DNA from: Sulfolobales archaeon
GTDB taxonomy: Archaea; Thermoproteota; Thermoprotei_A; Sulfolobales; Desulfurococcaceae
Length of the DNA stretch: 64,000 bases
Direction: 5' to 3'
Assembly (NCBI GenBank): GCA_025059075.1
Contig: JANXDZ010000002.1
Location: 293,038 to 357,037, forward strand
Shown: positions 43,320 through 53,333 of the stretch, one piece after another
How positions within the stretch are numbered: position 1 is the first letter of the stretch
Layout of the letters: every line of letters starts with the position of its first letter
Made by a program: the position numbers and the translations under genes
Notes under the pieces: model-generated
Told to the model about the DNA's origin: nothing
The model's database searches: none
The model's input: only the letters and a program-made list of their open reading frames with translations

Positions 43320-44213
43320 CTACTTCCTAGCCTTAGATACTACGTACTCTATAATATATTCTGCTGGGTTTACTCCAGTAGCCATCATTAACCCCCTCCA
43401 CTGTGGAGATGCATTTACTTCAATGACGTATCTGCAGCTGTCTTTACTAATTACAATATCTACTCCAGCATAGTCTAAGTCAAGGACTTTAGATGCTTTA
43501 ATGCCGAGCTCATATGACTCAGGGTCATCGCTCTCCTTTAATGCGACTCCCCTCGCTCCTTGGGCTATATTAGTCTTCCAGCCTCTCGATATAACTCTCT
43601 TCATTGCACCTACAACTCTTTCACCTACAACAAATACTCTTACATCATACCCTGGCTTAGGTATATACTTCTGAATGTACGTTGGCTGCCTAAATGCATT
43701 GAGGCTTTTACTTATTTGAAAAGCTATGTCAGTATTACTTACTAAAGCTGATCCAAGCCCTAGGCTCCCTATTATAGGCTTAAATACGCTTGAGCCCATT
43801 TTTTCAACAGCCTTCATGGCTGTAAACGGGTTTTCTGTAACGATGGTTTCAGGAACTCTTATATTTGAACTATATAACTTCACTAAAGCAGTCCACTTAT
43901 CCCTTGCTTGAAGCATGGATGCTGGCTTATTTATTACTATTGTTCCAGAGAGCCTGAGTGCATCGAGAATACCCATCCTCTTCACTAACTGCTCAACGCT
44001 TGGATTTATGCCCAGGCTTCTTACAACAACTGCATCTACATTAAACCCCTTTGCAAAAGGCTGTATAACTATGCCCCTATCAGTTATTGCAGCATCTATA
44101 TCCTGGATCCTGTAGTACCTAGCTATGTGGCCTCTTCTCTTAGCGCACTTGATTAATTCACTGACGCTCCAAGTCGGCGTACTTGAATGATGAACTACAG
44201 CTACTCTAGCCAA
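43320..44213 (-). CDS. RimK/LysX-type ATP-grasp ligase
   Basis: A 297-residue ATP-grasp enzyme. Phosphate/adenine contacts appear as DKWTALVKLYSSNIRVPETIV, VFKPIIGSLGLGSALV and YIQKYIPKPGYDVRVFVVGERVVGAM; the metal site is YVIEVNASPQWRGLM. The family attaches amino acids (often Glu) to a carboxyl group: RimK on S6, LysX on LysW in lysine/arginine synthesis, MptN on tetrahydromethanopterin. No lysW or lys genes are nearby, so the acceptor is undecided. TTG start behind GAGGGGT. Confidence 0.75.
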   Translation of the reverse strand: MARVAVVHHSSTPTWSVSELIKCAKRRGHIARYYRIQDIDAAITDRGIVIQPFAKGFNVDAVVVRSLGINPSVEQLVKRMGILDALRLSGTIVINKPASMLQARDKWTALVKLYSSNIRVPETIVTENPFTAMKAVEKMGSSVFKPIIGSLGLGSALVSNTDIAFQISKSLNAFRQPTYIQKYIPKPGYDVRVFVVGERVVGAMKRVISRGWKTNIAQGARGVALKESDDPESYELGIKASKVLDLDYAGVDIVISKDSCRYVIEVNASPQWRGLMMATGVNPAEYIIEYVVSKARK

Positions 44214-44246
44214 GTTAGACCCCTCACTCCTACAATACTCTATGCC

Positions 44247-44597
44247 TCATTTAAGCTTGCTTAAACGTACTGCTGCAATAATTATACAGGTTAATGCTAT
44301 AGTTGATGTAGATGCAACGTACGCTATTAGTGAAGTTGTTTGAGCAGCATTAATGAAGAGCCCTGTAGTTAGTCCAAAAACTATTGAGAGAACGTGGAGT
44401 GAAATAATGGAAAACGAGTCAACCCAGCTCACGTAAGGTCTTGAAGCTAAGTACGTGCTGTAACAAATGATTAAGACAATTAAGGCTGTGCCATAAATTA
44501 CTGACTCACTGGAGAAAGCAGCAGATGTATACATAGAAAATAGATACGCTAGCAGAATCGATAGAGCTAAAGCCTTTCTACTCAATAAAGCCTTCAT
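44247..44597 (-). CDS. Small membrane protein with four helices (116 aa)
   Basis: Four hydrophobic segments (ALALSILLAYLFSMYTSAAF, VIYGTALIVLIICYSTYLA, FSIISLHVLSIVFGLTTGLFI, SLIAYVASTSTIALTCIIIAAV). The open frame extends ten residues further, but ATG 44597 is preceded by AGAGGAGGG, so it is chosen. It is upstream of the RimK-like gene on the same strand (33 bp apart) and may be co-transcribed. No family recognised. Confidence 0.6.
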   Translation of the reverse strand: MKALLSRKALALSILLAYLFSMYTSAAFSSESVIYGTALIVLIICYSTYLASRPYVSWVDSFSIISLHVLSIVFGLTTGLFINAAQTTSLIAYVASTSTIALTCIIIAAVRLSKLK

Positions 44598-44657
44598 ACA
44601 GCGCCCTCCTCTAATAACGCTCTTCAATATTAAAATATTTAATTAGTGAAGATAGCC

Positions 44658-44769
44658 TTACCTGCATTCATCAACGTCATCTGTAGGCCATGGAGTTCTA
44701 TCTAGCTTAACGCCACAGAGCTCACGTGCTTTAATTCTTACACCTACTGCAAAGCTAATCCAGCTTCAT
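44658..44769 (-). pseudogene. Possible frameshifted small gene
   Basis: On the minus strand a coherent frame from 44762 to the TAA at 44658-44660 reads WISFAVGVRIKARELCGVKL and ends DRTPWPTDDVDECR. No start codon lies in this frame. An ATG at 44767-44769 in the adjacent frame (MKLD, then stop) is placed ~25 bp downstream of a TATA-like CATTTAAAC. A single-base change would join them into a ~36-residue gene, so a small gene recently broken or a remnant is the simplest reading. Confidence 0.3.
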
Positions 44770-44927
44770 TAGGATAAGCGTATAGAGCAGTTTAAATGAA
44801 GACCCTTCTTAAATCGATCAAGTGAAGGCGTGTTTAAGGAGTAACTTTATGAAAATACGTAGACTATGTACTGAAACTTCAAGGACGATAATAGTGATTA
44901 ATGTAATAGAAGCTACAGGAGCCTGGA

Positions 44928-45638
44928 GTGGTGAAGCGCTTGGAGATATACGTCGGTACATCAGGCTGGCTATACGACTGGAATGAAGGCAGCTCACTTG
45001 ATTGGTATATCAAGCACAGTATGCTTAATGCAGTGGAGCTAAATGCATCGTTCTATAGGTATCCTTATTTAAGCCAAGTTAAATCATGGAGCGTTCGTGG
45101 AAGAACTCTTAGATGGGCTATTAAAGTCCATAACTCGATCACTCACTTAAGGAAGCTTTCCCAAAAAGCCTTTAGCAACTGGCTTAAGTTTAGGGAATTG
45201 TTTAAACCCATGAATGAACTCATAGACTTCTACTTATTTCAATTACCTCCATCAATGAAAGCATGTGAGGAGAACTTGAGTAAACTGAGGACATTTGCCC
45301 AAAGCACTGGGCTTAAGGATAGGTTTGCAGTAGAGTTTAGGCATGAATCGTGGTTTAACGACAAAGTGCTTAGAGAACTAGAGTCCTTGGGAATAACAGT
45401 AGTTTCAATAGATTCACCTATTGGTACATTTATTTGGAGCTCCAATAAGATCGTGTACTTGAGAATGCACGGCCGAGGCTCTTGGTATACATACAGTTAC
45501 TCTAGGGAGGAACTAGAGGAACTCATCAATTACATCATTGAACTAAGGCCTCTTAAATTATACGTATTCTTCAACAACAACCATTGGATGCTCGATAATG
45601 CTAAGTCTATGTTAAACATGTTAAATAGACTGCTTTAA
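44928..45638 (+). CDS. DUF72 family protein (TIM-barrel-like)
   Basis: A 236-residue DUF72 protein. It shows the N-terminal YVGTSGWLYDWNEG motif, VELNASFYRYP, WAIKVHNSITHLRKL, FAVEFRHESWFN and YLRMHGRGSWYTYSYS. DUF72 has a TIM-barrel fold resembling endonuclease IV, and function is not established. GTG start at 44928 or 44931 behind GGAG. Convergent with the Lon-like gene, 4 bp apart. The 300 bp before it hold the remnant at 44658-44769 and nothing else recognisable. Confidence 0.85.
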   Translation: MVKRLEIYVGTSGWLYDWNEGSSLDWYIKHSMLNAVELNASFYRYPYLSQVKSWSVRGRTLRWAIKVHNSITHLRKLSQKAFSNWLKFRELFKPMNELIDFYLFQLPPSMKACEENLSKLRTFAQSTGLKDRFAVEFRHESWFNDKVLRELESLGITVVSIDSPIGTFIWSSNKIVYLRMHGRGSWYTYSYSREELEELINYIIELRPLKLYVFFNNNHWMLDNAKSMLNMLNRLL

Positions 45639-45642
45639 CTAT

Positions 45643-47586
45643 CTAAATTAGAAATCTCTGTCCTCTAATGCCACCCGAACTCTTTAGTAAATACATAGCT
45701 GTAAGCCCAATAACTAGTCCCGCTGCAAATGACGCAAGCATCCTTAAATACCACGAGTTCCCCAAGCCTTCTTCAGGAGCTTTACTTGGCTCACTTGGTG
45801 TTCCTTGAGGAGATGCATTAGTTAGTTGAATTAATTGAGGGACTTTGCTTAACGTTAGAGCAGCCTTAGAGTAGAGTATTGACATAACGTATGAGACTAA
45901 TGCATCATCTATAGCCTCATTATCTTCAGCCTCTGTACCATAATAGTAGTAGTAAATGGCCATGAGTGATGAGAAGTTTGTTGAACATAATGAGAATAAA
46001 GCTTCCCTACCTACAGCTTTAGCTAATTCCTCATCCACTTCTTCACTTACACTGAATAGTGTGTGTATAGCAGTAATTCCATAAGCTGATGCATAGATGC
46101 TTTCTCCTAAAACTCCAATAGCATCACCTATTGATAGAGCGCTTGCAGCTCTACCAATATGATCTTTGGCGGCTTCGTAGTCTGAAGCACTTACCCCAAG
46201 ATCGCTTATGAGGGTTTGAGCATACGATACAACACTGTCAGCCATGGCGTAAAGCATTGTAGTTGATGTAAGCAGAGAGCTAGCATCAATAAGTTCCCCC
46301 CTCCACTCCTGAAACACTCTGGATAGATTCATCCATAGCTCAACGGTGTATGTTCTTGCATAACTATATGATAGGTAGTTGATGGCTGTAGCTACATCAG
46401 TGGAGTTCTGTGATTTAGAGAAGCTCTCCTGAGCATCGTTGAACCTAACCTTTGCTCCAGCCAATAGCTCAATTACTGGATAGCTTATGTACTGATCATG
46501 GTTTTTCTGAGAGACTTTTTCATAAAGATTAACTAGAGTTGAATTAACTAAATAGCTTAATTCACTGATTGTGTACTCATTTGAATACACTTTAGCTAAC
46601 CACAGTGCATAAGTCGATGTGTATAGAGCTCTAAAAGCTACGTTGACTCCCAAGAGGACGTAGTTATTTGAAAACAAGTCTTCAGCTTGACTAACTAATT
46701 CACTTGCATCTATCATAACTTTCCTCACAGCATTCCTATAGACGTAGCTGACTTTACTCAGCGATTCATTCGCCTGCTCTAAATTGCCCCTAGATAGAGC
46801 CACCATGTTTTCTCCATGAGCTTTAAGTTCAGTGAGAAGACTTATTGGAAGATCCAGGGCATTAGCTGAACACTCAACTGTATATCCATTAGTGAAGTGC
46901 GTTAAGGCCTCTCTAATAGTTTTTACTTCAATTACTTTAACGTTGAGCTTAGAGCCATACTCTACTAAATCTATCTGCCTATAAGTAGTTCTTCTAATAG
47001 TGCCCCACGGCAGTTTCTGTGTTTCAACAACTTGCTCAGTGTAAATTCTTTGGCCAAAGGGTATTAAGAATACTTTAAATCCTGCTTCAGCTGATGCTTC
47101 AACTTTCTCCCTCAATCCTCCTACAGGCCCTATCGATCCATCTGGATTTATCATGCCTGTCATAGTTATGCCGGGGCTTAGAGTAATGTTTAGCAATAGT
47201 GATATGAATCCAACAGTCATTAGTGCACCAGCGCTAGGTCCTCCAATTATCGCTGTATTTGACTCCATTTCAACAAAGTAATCGTAGTTAAAGTAGTTAA
47301 CTCCTGAAATACTTGATGCTACAAGAGCTGCTATTCTAGCTGAAGCCTGTGTATCCAGCTCAGTGAGGGGTGTAGCTGAAAAGAATACCTTGCCTGAACC
47401 AGGATAAGCCACTGTTAAAACTACTTTAGACAGTATCCCACCCCCCTCGCTACTAACGGCTGGAGCATACATAGTTATGCTCATTGACGATGAGTATTGA
47501 CTATGGGCTATTGCATTAACTAATGCTGTAGAAATAATTATGAAGAAAAGCATTATTGACGCAGTCCTCAAGTAAAGCCACCTCAC
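45643..47586 (-). CDS. Membrane-anchored Lon-like serine protease (S16) without ATPase
   Basis: A 647-residue protein: N-terminal signal segment (residues ~9-27), a Lon-type protease domain (to ~225) with the catalytic dyad Ser118 (GGPSAG) and Lys161 (GGLREKVEAS), a long helical region with many Tyr/Ser (~250-600) and a C-terminal transmembrane helix (SFAAGLVIGLTAMYLL). No AAA+ domain. It is probably located at the outer face of the membrane, degrading or processing exported proteins without ATP. ATG start. Confidence 0.82.
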   Translation of the reverse strand: MRWLYLRTASIMLFFIIISTALVNAIAHSQYSSSMSITMYAPAVSSEGGGILSKVVLTVAYPGSGKVFFSATPLTELDTQASARIAALVASSISGVNYFNYDYFVEMESNTAIIGGPSAGALMTVGFISLLLNITLSPGITMTGMINPDGSIGPVGGLREKVEASAEAGFKVFLIPFGQRIYTEQVVETQKLPWGTIRRTTYRQIDLVEYGSKLNVKVIEVKTIREALTHFTNGYTVECSANALDLPISLLTELKAHGENMVALSRGNLEQANESLSKVSYVYRNAVRKVMIDASELVSQAEDLFSNNYVLLGVNVAFRALYTSTYALWLAKVYSNEYTISELSYLVNSTLVNLYEKVSQKNHDQYISYPVIELLAGAKVRFNDAQESFSKSQNSTDVATAINYLSYSYARTYTVELWMNLSRVFQEWRGELIDASSLLTSTTMLYAMADSVVSYAQTLISDLGVSASDYEAAKDHIGRAASALSIGDAIGVLGESIYASAYGITAIHTLFSVSEEVDEELAKAVGREALFSLCSTNFSSLMAIYYYYYGTEAEDNEAIDDALVSYVMSILYSKAALTLSKVPQLIQLTNASPQGTPSEPSKAPEEGLGNSWYLRMLASFAAGLVIGLTAMYLLKSSGGIRGQRFLI

Positions 47587-47674
47587 TTAGGGAAGGATAT
47601 GGCTTTGAGTACTTTATAAGCCTTTATTTAAGTAATCACTCCTAGATATAGATGTATCTAATGAGGGAGCAGCA

Positions 47675-48859
47675 TTGGCCATCTGGGTGATGCTAGTTAG
47701 ATACGGTGAAGTAGCTATAAAGGGAAGGACTACGAGGGGCTTTATGGAGAGAAAACTCGTTGACAACTTAAGTGATGCATTGAACAAGAACGCGATCCCT
47801 TATAGGAAGGCCGTCAGAGTCCCGGGTAGAATAATCATTGGTTCATTCAGTAGTGAGGAGGAGGCTCTAAATGCCTCAGAGCACGTAGCTAGAGTAATGG
47901 GTGTTGTAAGCGTCTCTCCATCAGTTATAGCAAGGTTCACTAGCGTTAAAGACATAGTTGAGAAATCCCTTGATTTCTTTAGAGATAGAGTCAAAGGAAA
48001 TAGCTTTGCAGTATGTGTTAATAGAGTTGGAGTACATGAATTCACAAGCATAGATCTTGAGAAAGCCGTTGGACAGGGAATTAAGGAATCCACGGGCCTT
48101 AAAGTAGATCTAGAGAAGCCTGACTACACTGCCTACATTGAAGTTAGAGGCAAGTACATCTACCTATATGACAAAGTAGTAAGCGGCCCAGGGGGCTTGC
48201 CGATAGGTAGTGAAGGAGTTGCTCTATCTCTATTCAGCGGTGGAATAGACTCTCCAGTAGCTACATGGTATGCTATGAGGAGGGGCTGTAGAACAGACAT
48301 GGTTTTATTCAATCTAGGAGGTGAAGAACAAGTTAGAAGCGTACTAAAGGTAGCGGAAGTTCTTGTGAAAAAATGGGCTTATGGATATGAGCCGCGGCTA
48401 CATGTAGTTGACTTAAGAACGCTAGTGCCTAGAATACTCCTCTCTTCTCCAGAGAGCTATGTTGTAATAATCGTCAGGAGACTCATGATGAAGCTGGCCT
48501 CTATGCTAGCTGAGAAAATAGGTGCTAAAGCCCTCGTAACTGGAGAGAATCTAGGTCAAGTAGCTTCTCAAACTCTCGACAACCTATATGTAATAAGTAA
48601 TGCATCTAGACTGCCTGTGCTTAGGCCTTTAATAGGCTTCGATAAGGATGAAATAGTTAAGTTAGCTAAAAGAATAGGGACTTACGACTACTCAATTAAA
48701 GTAAAGGAATACTGCCCTGTGGGAACGCGTAGAGCAACTACTAAGGCAACGCTCAGTAAAGTAATTGAAATAGAGGGGGAAGTAGGGATCAGTGAAGAAG
48801 ATCTTTCTAATGTTATAGAAAGTGCTGCAACCTACAACTTATGGAAGATCAGTTCATAG
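47675..48859 (+). CDS. thiI: tRNA 4-thiouridine synthase ThiI
   Basis: A 394-residue ThiI: N-terminal ferredoxin-like/THUMP region (to ~170), then the PP-loop SGGIDS at about residue 188 in LFSGGIDSPVATWYAMRRGC, and a C-terminal YCPVGTRRATTKATLSKV. It adenylates U8 of tRNA for sulfur insertion, and may also serve thiamine thiazole synthesis. As in most archaea, the rhodanese domain is absent, so persulfide delivery must differ from E. coli. TTG start at 47675. Confidence 0.88.
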   Translation: MAIWVMLVRYGEVAIKGRTTRGFMERKLVDNLSDALNKNAIPYRKAVRVPGRIIIGSFSSEEEALNASEHVARVMGVVSVSPSVIARFTSVKDIVEKSLDFFRDRVKGNSFAVCVNRVGVHEFTSIDLEKAVGQGIKESTGLKVDLEKPDYTAYIEVRGKYIYLYDKVVSGPGGLPIGSEGVALSLFSGGIDSPVATWYAMRRGCRTDMVLFNLGGEEQVRSVLKVAEVLVKKWAYGYEPRLHVVDLRTLVPRILLSSPESYVVIIVRRLMMKLASMLAEKIGAKALVTGENLGQVASQTLDNLYVISNASRLPVLRPLIGFDKDEIVKLAKRIGTYDYSIKVKEYCPVGTRRATTKATLSKVIEIEGEVGISEEDLSNVIESAATYNLWKISS

Positions 48860-48863
48860 AGGC

Positions 48864-49016
48864 TTATTCCCTCAATTGCTTTAACGCTAGTGGAAGACTT
48901 CCCCAGGATCCCTGTGAATCCAGCAGTAGTGCATCAAGGATAGCTCCATTAGTTCCACTGAACCCCAGTTCTTCGACTTCCCAACATAAAGGATCCGGGG
49001 ACTGTTGTTTAGAGCA
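48864..49016 (-). pseudogene. Conserved-looking open frame without start, between thiI and EF-2
   Basis: The minus strand is open for 50 codons between stops, reading SPDPLCWEVEELGFSGTNG, then AILDALLLDSQGSWGSLP, then LALKQLRE before TAA at 48864-48866. There is no in-frame ATG, GTG or TTG near its beginning. The same DNA holds distant complementary words (CCCCAGGATCC near 48901-48911 and GGATCCGGGG at 48991-49000), so it may be a structured RNA or a fragment of a mobile element rather than a gene. Confidence 0.3.
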
Positions 49017-49079
49017 TTAACTTATAAATGAGTTTTTATTTAAGAAGACTGAAAGAAGCTATAGACGTGGTGCTTTAAA

Positions 49080-51290
49080 GTGGTTAGGTATAAGAGAGTT
49101 ACCGACATACTTAGGATAATGAAGAACTTAGAGCAAGTTAGAAACATAGGTATAACAGCCCACGTAGATCATGGGAAGACTACTCTCTCAGACTCTCTCT
49201 TAGCAGCCGCCGGCATAATATCTGAGAAAGTAGCTGGTGAAGCACTAGCCCTCGACTACCTCGACGTTGAGCAGCGTAGGCAAATGACTGTTAAAACAGC
49301 TAACGTCAGTTTATACCACGAGTATAGGGGGAAACCCTATGTAATTAACCTCATCGATACTCCAGGGCACGTGGACTTTTCATCAAAAACTACTAGAGCT
49401 TATAGAGCAATTGATGGAGCAATAGTTGTTGTAGACGCTGTTGAAGGAGTGATGACTCAGACTGAAATGTACCTAAGGTTACTAATGGAGGAGCTGGTTA
49501 GACCTGTACTATATATAAATAAAATAGATAGGTTGATAAAGGAGCTTAGGCTTACTCCAGCTGAAATACAGCAAAGGCTAGTTGGCATAATGAAGGAGTT
49601 TAACAGCCTGCTCTCAACTTATGCAGAAGAACCATATAGGAGCCGCTGGCTCCTTGATCCTGCTAAAGGCCAAGTAGTTTTCGGAAGCGCTAAGGATAGA
49701 TGGGGCCTTACAGTACCTCTAGCTCAAGATAGAGGCATTAAGTTCAGCGATATCGTTGCAGCATATGAAAGAGGCCGCGAAGGAATAGCTGAACTACAGA
49801 AGCTCGCCCCTCTACATGAGGCAATACTTGACACCGTGATCAAGTACTTGCCTAACCCTAAGGAGGCTCAGCGCTATAGAATACTTAAGCTATGGCATGG
49901 AGATCTAAGCAGTGATGTAGCTAGGGCAATGATTGAAGCGGATCCTAACGGCCCCCTAGTCATGGTTATTAATGACATAAAGTTCGATCCTCATGCTGGA
50001 CTAGTAGCTACTGGAAGAATATACTCAGGCTCAGTTAAGCCTGGAGAAGAAGTCTGGTTAGTTAACACTAGGTTTAGTGAGAGAGTTCTTCAAGTAAGCC
50101 TCTATATGGGTTTATACAGAGAGTTGGCAGATGAAATAATTGCTGGAAACATTGCTGCACTCCTAGGCTTATCTAAAGCACGCGCTGGAGAAACTATAGT
50201 TAGCTTAAAACTCAAGGATTCTATGGTTCCCTTTGAGAAGATGCGTATATTGACGGAGCCTGTAGTCACAGTATCCATAGAGCCTAAGACTCCATCAGAT
50301 CTACCTAGGCTTATAGACTCCCTCCACAAGATGAGCATAGAAGACCCAAGTCTATTAATTAAAATAAATGAAGAGACAGGTGAATACTTGTTAAGCGGCC
50401 TTGGGACTCTACACATTGAGATTGCTTTAACTCTATTAAAGGAGTTCTATGGACTTGATGTAAATGTATCACAGCCATTGATAGTCTATAGAGAGAGCAT
50501 TCGTGAGGGAAGCGATGTATTTGAAGGAAAGTCCCCCAATAAGCATAATAAAGTCTACATACACGTTGAACCACTTGATCAGAGGACGATAGACCTCATA
50601 GCGCAGGGAGTAGTGACTGAAGACATGGATCCAAGGGATAGGGCTAAGATACTGAGGGATGAAGCTGGGTGGGATTACGATGAAGCTAGGAGGATATGGG
50701 CTATAGATGAAAACATAGATGTATTCGTTGACTTAACTAGCGGTGTTCAATACTTAAGGGAAGTAAGGGATACTTTAATTCAAGGATTTAGGCTGTCAAT
50801 GAAGGAGGGTCCACTGGCTGCTGAACCAGTTAGAGGAGTAAAAGTAGTGTTACACGATGCAGTGATTCACGAAGACCCAGCTCACAGAGGGCCTGGGCAA
50901 TTATTTCCAGCTACGAGGAACGCCATATACATAGGCTTATTGACTTCTAAGCCTACGCTACTAGAGCCATTGATAAAGATTGATGTCAGAGTTCCAAGCG
51001 AGTTCATAAGTGGAGTAACTGCTATAGTCGCTAAGAAGAGGGGTAGGGTAATTGACATGAGTTACCAGGGACCTATTGTTAGAACTGTAGCTGAACTACC
51101 TGTAGCAGAGTCATTTGATTTAGCGGAAGCACTAAGAGGAGCATCAGCTGGAAAGGCTCTATGGGGCCAGGAGTTCAGTAGATGGGCTCCAGTACCAGAT
51201 AGCATGCTACTGGACTTAGTTAAAAGCATTAGAGAGAGAAAGGGGCTTAAACCAGAGCCGCCTAAGCCCTCAGACTTCATTGGGCCATGA
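49080..51290 (+). CDS. fusA: Archaeal translation elongation factor 2
   Basis: A 736-residue aEF-2. G1 is AHVDHGKTT at residues 27-35, G3 is DTPGHVDF, G4 NKIDRL. The domain IV tip with the diphthamide histidine is [24 protein letters not shown]. It translocates tRNA and mRNA on the ribosome with GTP. Length equals other archaeal EF-2 proteins. GTG start at 49080; TATA box CTTATAAATG at 49020-49029. It is transcribed alone, followed by the convergent nucleoside importer. Confidence 0.95.
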   Translation: MVRYKRVTDILRIMKNLEQVRNIGITAHVDHGKTTLSDSLLAAAGIISEKVAGEALALDYLDVEQRRQMTVKTANVSLYHEYRGKPYVINLIDTPGHVDFSSKTTRAYRAIDGAIVVVDAVEGVMTQTEMYLRLLMEELVRPVLYINKIDRLIKELRLTPAEIQQRLVGIMKEFNSLLSTYAEEPYRSRWLLDPAKGQVVFGSAKDRWGLTVPLAQDRGIKFSDIVAAYERGREGIAELQKLAPLHEAILDTVIKYLPNPKEAQRYRILKLWHGDLSSDVARAMIEADPNGPLVMVINDIKFDPHAGLVATGRIYSGSVKPGEEVWLVNTRFSERVLQVSLYMGLYRELADEIIAGNIAALLGLSKARAGETIVSLKLKDSMVPFEKMRILTEPVVTVSIEPKTPSDLPRLIDSLHKMSIEDPSLLIKINEETGEYLLSGLGTLHIEIALTLLKEFYGLDVNVSQPLIVYRESIREGSDVFEGKSPNKHNKVYIHVEPLDQRTIDLIAQGVVTEDMDPRDRAKILRDEAGWDYDEARRIWAIDENIDVFVDLTSGVQYLREVRDTLIQGFRLSMKEGPLAAEPVRGVKVVLHDAVIHEDPAHRGPGQLFPATRNAIYIGLLTSKPTLLEPLIKIDVRVPSEFISGVTAIVAKKRGRVIDMSYQGPIVRTVAELPVAESFDLAEALRGASAGKALWGQEFSRWAPVPDSMLLDLVKSIRERKGLKPEPPKPSDFIGP

Positions 51291-51302
51291 CTATTTAATT
51301 AG

Positions 51303-52208
51303 CTAAACAGTTCTTTCTTCCTTATAATACACTTTGCCGAGGCTTGCCGGCGGCGCTAGGACTTTCTTAAGCTTAGTTGCATAACAGATCAGCATTGCCG
51401 CTAAAGCTGCTATGAATGGCACTAAGTTCGCTACATCTTTTTCAACTCCATACATTACTCCTATCCTCACTCTATAGAATATGAGTCCACCGAAGACAAG
51501 TGAAATAGGCATTAGAACTATTGGATGCCTGCCTGAAGTCAATGCAACTGTGAAAGCTAGCCAGCCGTAGCCAAGCGTATATGACTTTGGATCCCAGAAC
51601 TTTTGCCAAGCGAGAGTGAAGAAAGATGAGCCTGCTCCCATTATTGCAAAGCCCACTGCCCCAGCTATAAGCCTTGTTAAAAGCACGTTTACTCCAAGGG
51701 AGGAAGCTGCATGAGGGTTCTCGCCACACGCCCTTATTGCAGCTCCAAGCTTTGTGTACTTAAGTATTATGTGAACAGTTGCTCCAATAGCTATCGATAT
51801 AGCCATGATCGCTATTGCCCAGCCTTCGCTGTATGCATACATAGCTATGCTTCCTACTTCAAGTCTCGCTGGATACCCAACAATTATTCCAATGCCGTAG
51901 CCTAAGAACATCATTGAGAGCCCTATGGCTCCATGGCTAATTGGCAGATACGTCATTAGGAAAGCTAGAGCCACCCCTAAAAGCATTGTAACAATTGCTG
52001 CAACTACAGTTCCAACTATTGGAGAGCCTGAAGCTACAGCTGCTCTAACAGCAATGCTTGAACCCATGAAGAAGACTCCATCTATAGCTAAGTCAAGAAG
52101 CCCTGCTTTTTCAAACAAGCTGTGGCCTAAGGCAACTAAGTAAAATGTTGCAAAAACTGGAGCTAGCTCTATGATTGAGTTAGCTACGTATTGCTCTAAG
52201 CTCATCAC
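51303..52208 (-). CDS. Nucleoside-type ABC importer permease (second permease)
   Basis: A 301-residue permease with about eight helices and the BPD-2/YufQ-like pattern: ALGHSLFEKAGLLDLAIDGVFFMGSSIAV, IGLSMMFLGYGIGIIVGYPAR and GENPHAASSLGVNVLLTRLIAGAVGFAIMGAGSSFF, the EAA-equivalent loop. It is the last gene of a four-gene minus-strand operon (binding protein, ATPase, permease, permease) and overlaps the first permease by 4 bp. The family serves purine nucleosides in bacteria. Substrate here is inferred from the BMP-type binding protein. Confidence 0.82.
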   Translation of the reverse strand: MMSLEQYVANSIIELAPVFATFYLVALGHSLFEKAGLLDLAIDGVFFMGSSIAVRAAVASGSPIVGTVVAAIVTMLLGVALAFLMTYLPISHGAIGLSMMFLGYGIGIIVGYPARLEVGSIAMYAYSEGWAIAIMAISIAIGATVHIILKYTKLGAAIRACGENPHAASSLGVNVLLTRLIAGAVGFAIMGAGSSFFTLAWQKFWDPKSYTLGYGWLAFTVALTSGRHPIVLMPISLVFGGLIFYRVRIGVMYGVEKDVANLVPFIAALAAMLICYATKLKKVLAPPASLGKVYYKEERTV

Positions 52209-53332
52209 TTAACCACCCTTACTTCATACTCAGTTAGAAATCTAAGAGTAGAGTACGTTAACAGTATTGAGCCAAGCAATATTAGGGTTGATTCAAGGCC
52301 CCCCAGCCCAAATATCTGCATGTTTCGACCAGCGTTCCTCAGTGAACTAACTACATACGCCGATAATGGGATTAGCGGCAGCTCAAGCATCGATAACCAC
52401 GCTACGAGTATAGCTAAATAGCCGTAGCTAGCTGTCTGAGATTGAATAGGGTAAGTCAGCCTAGTTAAGTCACCGAGGTAGTAGATAGCGCTTGCAATGC
52501 CTACGAGTGAGCCGGATAGCGCTAAAGCCGTCAATATAGTTTTCCTTGCATCTACTCCCACAGCCTTTAGAAACTCCGGGTTTGAGCCAAGGATCTTTAT
52601 CCTAAGGCCTATTGATGTGTAGTTAAATACAACCCACGTTAGTAGAGCTACAAGAATTGCTGCAAGCACCCAGTAGGCGTAGTACACTATTGCTCTAATG
52701 AATTCTAGGAATCCATCTAGGAAAGCATTACCAGTCCTCTGCATAACTATGTTTATGCTCAATTTATATGCATCTGGAAGATCATCTGTCCTAATGTAGC
52801 CATAGACGTATCTACCGCGAAATGGCCCAAGTATGAGGAGGTTTACTAAATAGTAAGCTACGTAGTTCATTATTAGCGTCACAGGTACTTCATCTATGCC
52901 TACATAAGCTCTCAAAGCTCCTGCAATAGCCCCCCAAGCGGCTCCAAAGAGTGCAGCTACTGTAATTGAAGCCAGTATGACTAACACTTGTTGATGAGGA
53001 GGACTACTGGCACTCCATGGAACTGCGTACAGCGTTATCCACACTATTGGTATTATCGCTACGTAGAGTTGTCCTTCTGCACCAACATTCCACACTGCGC
53101 CCTTAAACGAGATCAGTAGAGCGCATCCAAGCATTGTCAGTAAAAGCATGTCTTTAACCACCTGTGGCGTAATGAATGAGTATGCTATAGTTACTAGAGT
53201 TGTAACGGGGTGTGCTCCAATGAGCACTAGGAGAATAGCTACTAGGATCATTCCCGTTAGCAGCGATAAAACTATTATCAGTGGTTTTATATACTGATGG
53301 GGCTTAGTCCTTCTTACAACAATAAACCTCAA
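52205..53332 (-). CDS. Nucleoside-type ABC importer permease (first permease)
   Basis: A 375-residue permease of about nine helices with family blocks FKGAVWNVGAEGQLYVA, GIDEVPVTLIMNYVAYYLVN, GSNPEFLKAVGVDARKTILTALALSGSLVGIASAIYYLGD and YGYLAILVAWLSM. It pairs with the permease overlapping its 3' end. The gene begins 1 bp after the ATPase stop. The N-terminal basic stretch (RRTKPHQYIK) precedes the first helix. Confidence 0.82.
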   Translation of the reverse strand: MRFIVVRRTKPHQYIKPLIIVLSLLTGMILVAILLVLIGAHPVTTLVTIAYSFITPQVVKDMLLLTMLGCALLISFKGAVWNVGAEGQLYVAIIPIVWITLYAVPWSASSPPHQQVLVILASITVAALFGAAWGAIAGALRAYVGIDEVPVTLIMNYVAYYLVNLLILGPFRGRYVYGYIRTDDLPDAYKLSINIVMQRTGNAFLDGFLEFIRAIVYYAYWVLAAILVALLTWVVFNYTSIGLRIKILGSNPEFLKAVGVDARKTILTALALSGSLVGIASAIYYLGDLTRLTYPIQSQTASYGYLAILVAWLSMLELPLIPLSAYVVSSLRNAGRNMQIFGLGGLESTLILLGSILLTYSTLRFLTEYEVRVVK

Positions 53333-53333
53333 G

